Translations under genes and position numbers: made by a program | DNA from: JBQTHI01 sp052390035 | GTDB taxonomy: Bacteria > Actinomycetota > Acidimicrobiia > Spongiisociales > ZC4RG35 | Reading direction: 5' to 3' | Assembly: GCA_052390035.1 (NCBI GenBank) | Contig: JBQTHI010000164.1 | Coordinates: 1-5,884 of the forward strand | DNA: 5,884 nucleotides | The notes under the pieces: model-generated | The model's input: the letters and a program-made list of their open reading frames with translations, nothing else | Told to the model about the DNA's origin: nothing | Database searches by the model: none | In this document: in pieces, positions 4,080 through 5,884 of the stretch | Position numbering within the stretch: position 1 is the stretch's first letter | Layout of the letters: the number at the start of each line of letters is the position of its first letter

Positions 4080-5884
4080 ATGGGTGAAGGTCACGCCGCT
4101 CGGGGACTGCGAGTACCCCGTCGCTTCACTGTCGACGGGGTCGATCCTTACTCGTCGATCGAGTGGGCCCGGCGAGACTCGAGGATTGCCAACCCCGATG
4201 GGTCAGTGGTCTTTGAGGTAAAAGACGCCGAGGTACCGGCGGCCTGGTCACAGGTCGCCACCGACATCATCGTCTCCAAGTACTTCCGGAAGGCGGGGGT
4301 GCCCCAAGTCGACCGGAACGGCGCCGAGATCTTGGGCGGCGAGAGCTCGGCTCGTCAGGTCTTTGATCGTCTCGCCACCACCTGGCGCTGGTGGGGGGAG
4401 ACACACGGCTATTTCGCCACGACCGGCGATGCCCAGGCATTCGAAGACGAGATGAAGTACATGCTCGCCAATCAAATCGCCTCCCCCAATTCCCCGCAAT
4501 GGTTCAACACCGGACTGGCCCACGCCTATGGGATCACCGGGACACCTCAAGGCTTCTGGTTCGTCGATCCGGCCAGCGGCGAGATGACCCCTTCACCCGA
4601 CGCCTACAGCCATCCGTCCCCTCACGCCTGTTTCATCAATTCCGTAACAGATGACCTGGTCAACTCCGGCGGAATCATGGACCTGTGGGTCCGCGAGGCC
4701 CGCCTGTTCAAGATGGGCTCGGGCACCGGGTCCAATTTCAGCCAGATTCGGGCCGAGAACGAGAACCTCTCGGGTGGCGGCAAGTCGTCTGGAGTGATGG
4801 GCTTTCTCCGCATTGGTGATCGCGCCGCCGGGGCGATCAAATCGGGCGGCACAACTCGGCGCGCGGCCAAGATGGTGATCCTCGACCTCGATCATCCCGA
4901 TATCGAAGAGTTCATCGATTGGAAGAAGCATGAAGAGGAAAAGGCTCGGGTCCTGATCAATTACGGCGGCTATCCCGCCGACTTCAACGGCGAGGCCTAC
5001 GGCACCGTGTCCGGCCAGAATTCCAATAACTCCGTGCGGGCGTCGAACGAGTTCATCGAGGCGGTTTTGAACGACGCCGACTGGGATCTCACCGACCGGA
5101 CCACCGGCCAGGTCCGCAAAACCGTCAGGGCCCGCGATCTATGGCGGCGGATCGCCGAGGCAGCCTGGGCGTGTGCCGACCCAGGAGTCCAGTTCGACAC
5201 GATCATCAACGAGTGGCACACCTGCCCGGCAGGCGGAAAGATCCGCGCCACTAACCCATGCAGCGAGTATGTGTTTCTAGACGACACGGCCTGCAACTTG
5301 GCGTCTATTAACCTCGTTAAGTTCTTCGACGACTCCACCGCAACCTTCGACACCGAAGGCTACGAACACGCCATCCGCCTGTGGACCCTCGTTCTCGAGA
5401 TCTCGGTGACTATGGCCCATTTTCCCTCTCGGGAGATAGCCCAAGGCTCGTACGACTACCGCACTCTCGGTCTCGGCTATGCGAACCTCGGCACGTTGCT
5501 CATGCGGATGGGTTTGCCGTACGACTCCGACGCCGGACGGGCAGTGGCCGGAGCGATCACGGCCATTCTCACCGGTTACTCGTATGCCACCTCGGCCGAA
5601 CTCGCCGCCGCGGTGGGGCCATTTCCCCGCTTTGCGGAGAACCGGAGGGCGATGTTGCGGGTGATTCGCAACCATCGCCGAGCCGCCTATATGACGGCGC
5701 AGGACGACTACGAGGGGTTGTCCCATTTCGTGATGGGGATCGACGCAGAGCTGACTCCCGCCAACCTCCTCATCGCCGCCCGCCAGTCTTGGGATCTCGC
5801 CCTCGACATGGGCGAACGACATGGATACCGAAACGCTCAGGTAACCGTGATTGCACCAACTGGAACCATCGGGCTGCAGATGGA
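4080..5884 (+). CDS. nrdJ: Adenosylcobalamin-dependent (class II) ribonucleotide reductase, 5' part
   Basis: Uninterrupted frame of 601 codons running off the window; full-length relatives are roughly 900-1000 residues. The enzyme reduces ribonucleotides to deoxyribonucleotides using a cobalamin-generated thiyl radical, supplying DNA precursors with or without oxygen. The N-terminus has the long-form NrdJ motif SKYFRKAGVP (66-75), then ASPNSPQWFN (134-143). Cys184 (HACFINSV) and Cys405 fit the redox pair. NPCSEY (392-397) supplies Asn392, the radical Cys394 and Glu396, followed by DDTACNLASINL (401-412). The 11-residue gap between Cys394 and Cys405 is that of class II enzymes. GSGTGSNFSQIR (213-224) and the final APTGTIGLQM (592-601), the phosphate-binding loop region, are intact. 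No intein interrupts the covered part, although this family often carries them. The C-terminal shuttle cysteines lie outside. A strong Shine-Dalgarno precedes the ATG, and upstream NrdR-like boxes suggest repression by NrdR. Confidence 0.96.
   Translation, partial: MGEGHAARGLRVPRRFTVDGVDPYSSIEWARRDSRIANPDGSVVFEVKDAEVPAAWSQVATDIIVSKYFRKAGVPQVDRNGAEILGGESSARQVFDRLATTWRWWGETHGYFATTGDAQAFEDEMKYMLANQIASPNSPQWFNTGLAHAYGITGTPQGFWFVDPASGEMTPSPDAYSHPSPHACFINSVTDDLVNSGGIMDLWVREARLFKMGSGTGSNFSQIRAENENLSGGGKSSGVMGFLRIGDRAAGAIKSGGTTRRAAKMVILDLDHPDIEEFIDWKKHEEEKARVLINYGGYPADFNGEAYGTVSGQNSNNSVRASNEFIEAVLNDADWDLTDRTTGQVRKTVRARDLWRRIAEAAWACADPGVQFDTIINEWHTCPAGGKIRATNPCSEYVFLDDTACNLASINLVKFFDDSTATFDTEGYEHAIRLWTLVLEISVTMAHFPSREIAQGSYDYRTLGLGYANLGTLLMRMGLPYDSDAGRAVAGAITAILTGYSYATSAELAAAVGPFPRFAENRRAMLRVIRNHRRAAYMTAQDDYEGLSHFVMGIDAELTPANLLIAARQSWDLALDMGERHGYRNAQVTVIAPTGTIGLQM

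Noticed and set aside
5277..5822. 181-codon open frame on the minus strand inside nrdJ
   Set aside because: It is antisense to the conserved nrdJ frame, resembles no family, and reflects high GC content keeping the opposite strand open.

Overview
The window is GC-rich DNA with actinobacterial traits: GTG starts, four-base GTGA gene overlaps, candidate leaderless promoters, and protein families typical of Actinobacteria. These include a class II (adenosylcobalamin-dependent) ribonucleotide reductase, DUF427, DUF1304, and a CPA1 antiporter with a UBP zinc finger. The exact lineage cannot be read from the sequence; an uncultured Acidimicrobiia-like or other high-GC actinobacterium would fit.

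Layout. (1) 1-197, minus strand: the N-terminus of a sensor histidine kinase, cut by the window edge. (2) 198-344: a 147-bp gap with six degenerate copies of a 15-bp tandem repeat. (3) 345-2207, minus: a CPA1 Na+/H+ antiporter fused to a C-terminal UBP-type zinc finger. (4) 2272-2661, plus: a MmcQ/YjbR-like protein, divergent from the antiporter across 64 bp. (5) 2670-3753, minus: a tightly coupled operon of a RidA-superfamily protein, a DUF1304 membrane protein and a DUF427 protein, joined by two GTGA overlaps and meeting the MmcQ/YjbR gene tail to tail with 8 bp between stop codons. (6) 3754-4079: a 326-bp divergent control region. It holds a 58-bp imperfect palindrome, a good sigma-70-type promoter, two NrdR-box-like sites, a tandem repeat carrying extra TTGTGGC half-sites, a leader hairpin and a strong Shine-Dalgarno sequence. 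(7) 4080-5884, plus: nrdJ, about the first 600 codons, running off the window.

The best functional reading is of nrdJ with its control region: a B12-dependent enzyme making deoxyribonucleotides, probably repressed by NrdR when dATP is plentiful. The other genes are not clearly one pathway. The most unusual protein is the antiporter ending in a ubiquitin-binding-type zinc finger. The most unusual DNA elements are the 58-bp palindrome and the 15-bp repeat array. No phage, transposase, CRISPR, tRNA or rRNA was seen.
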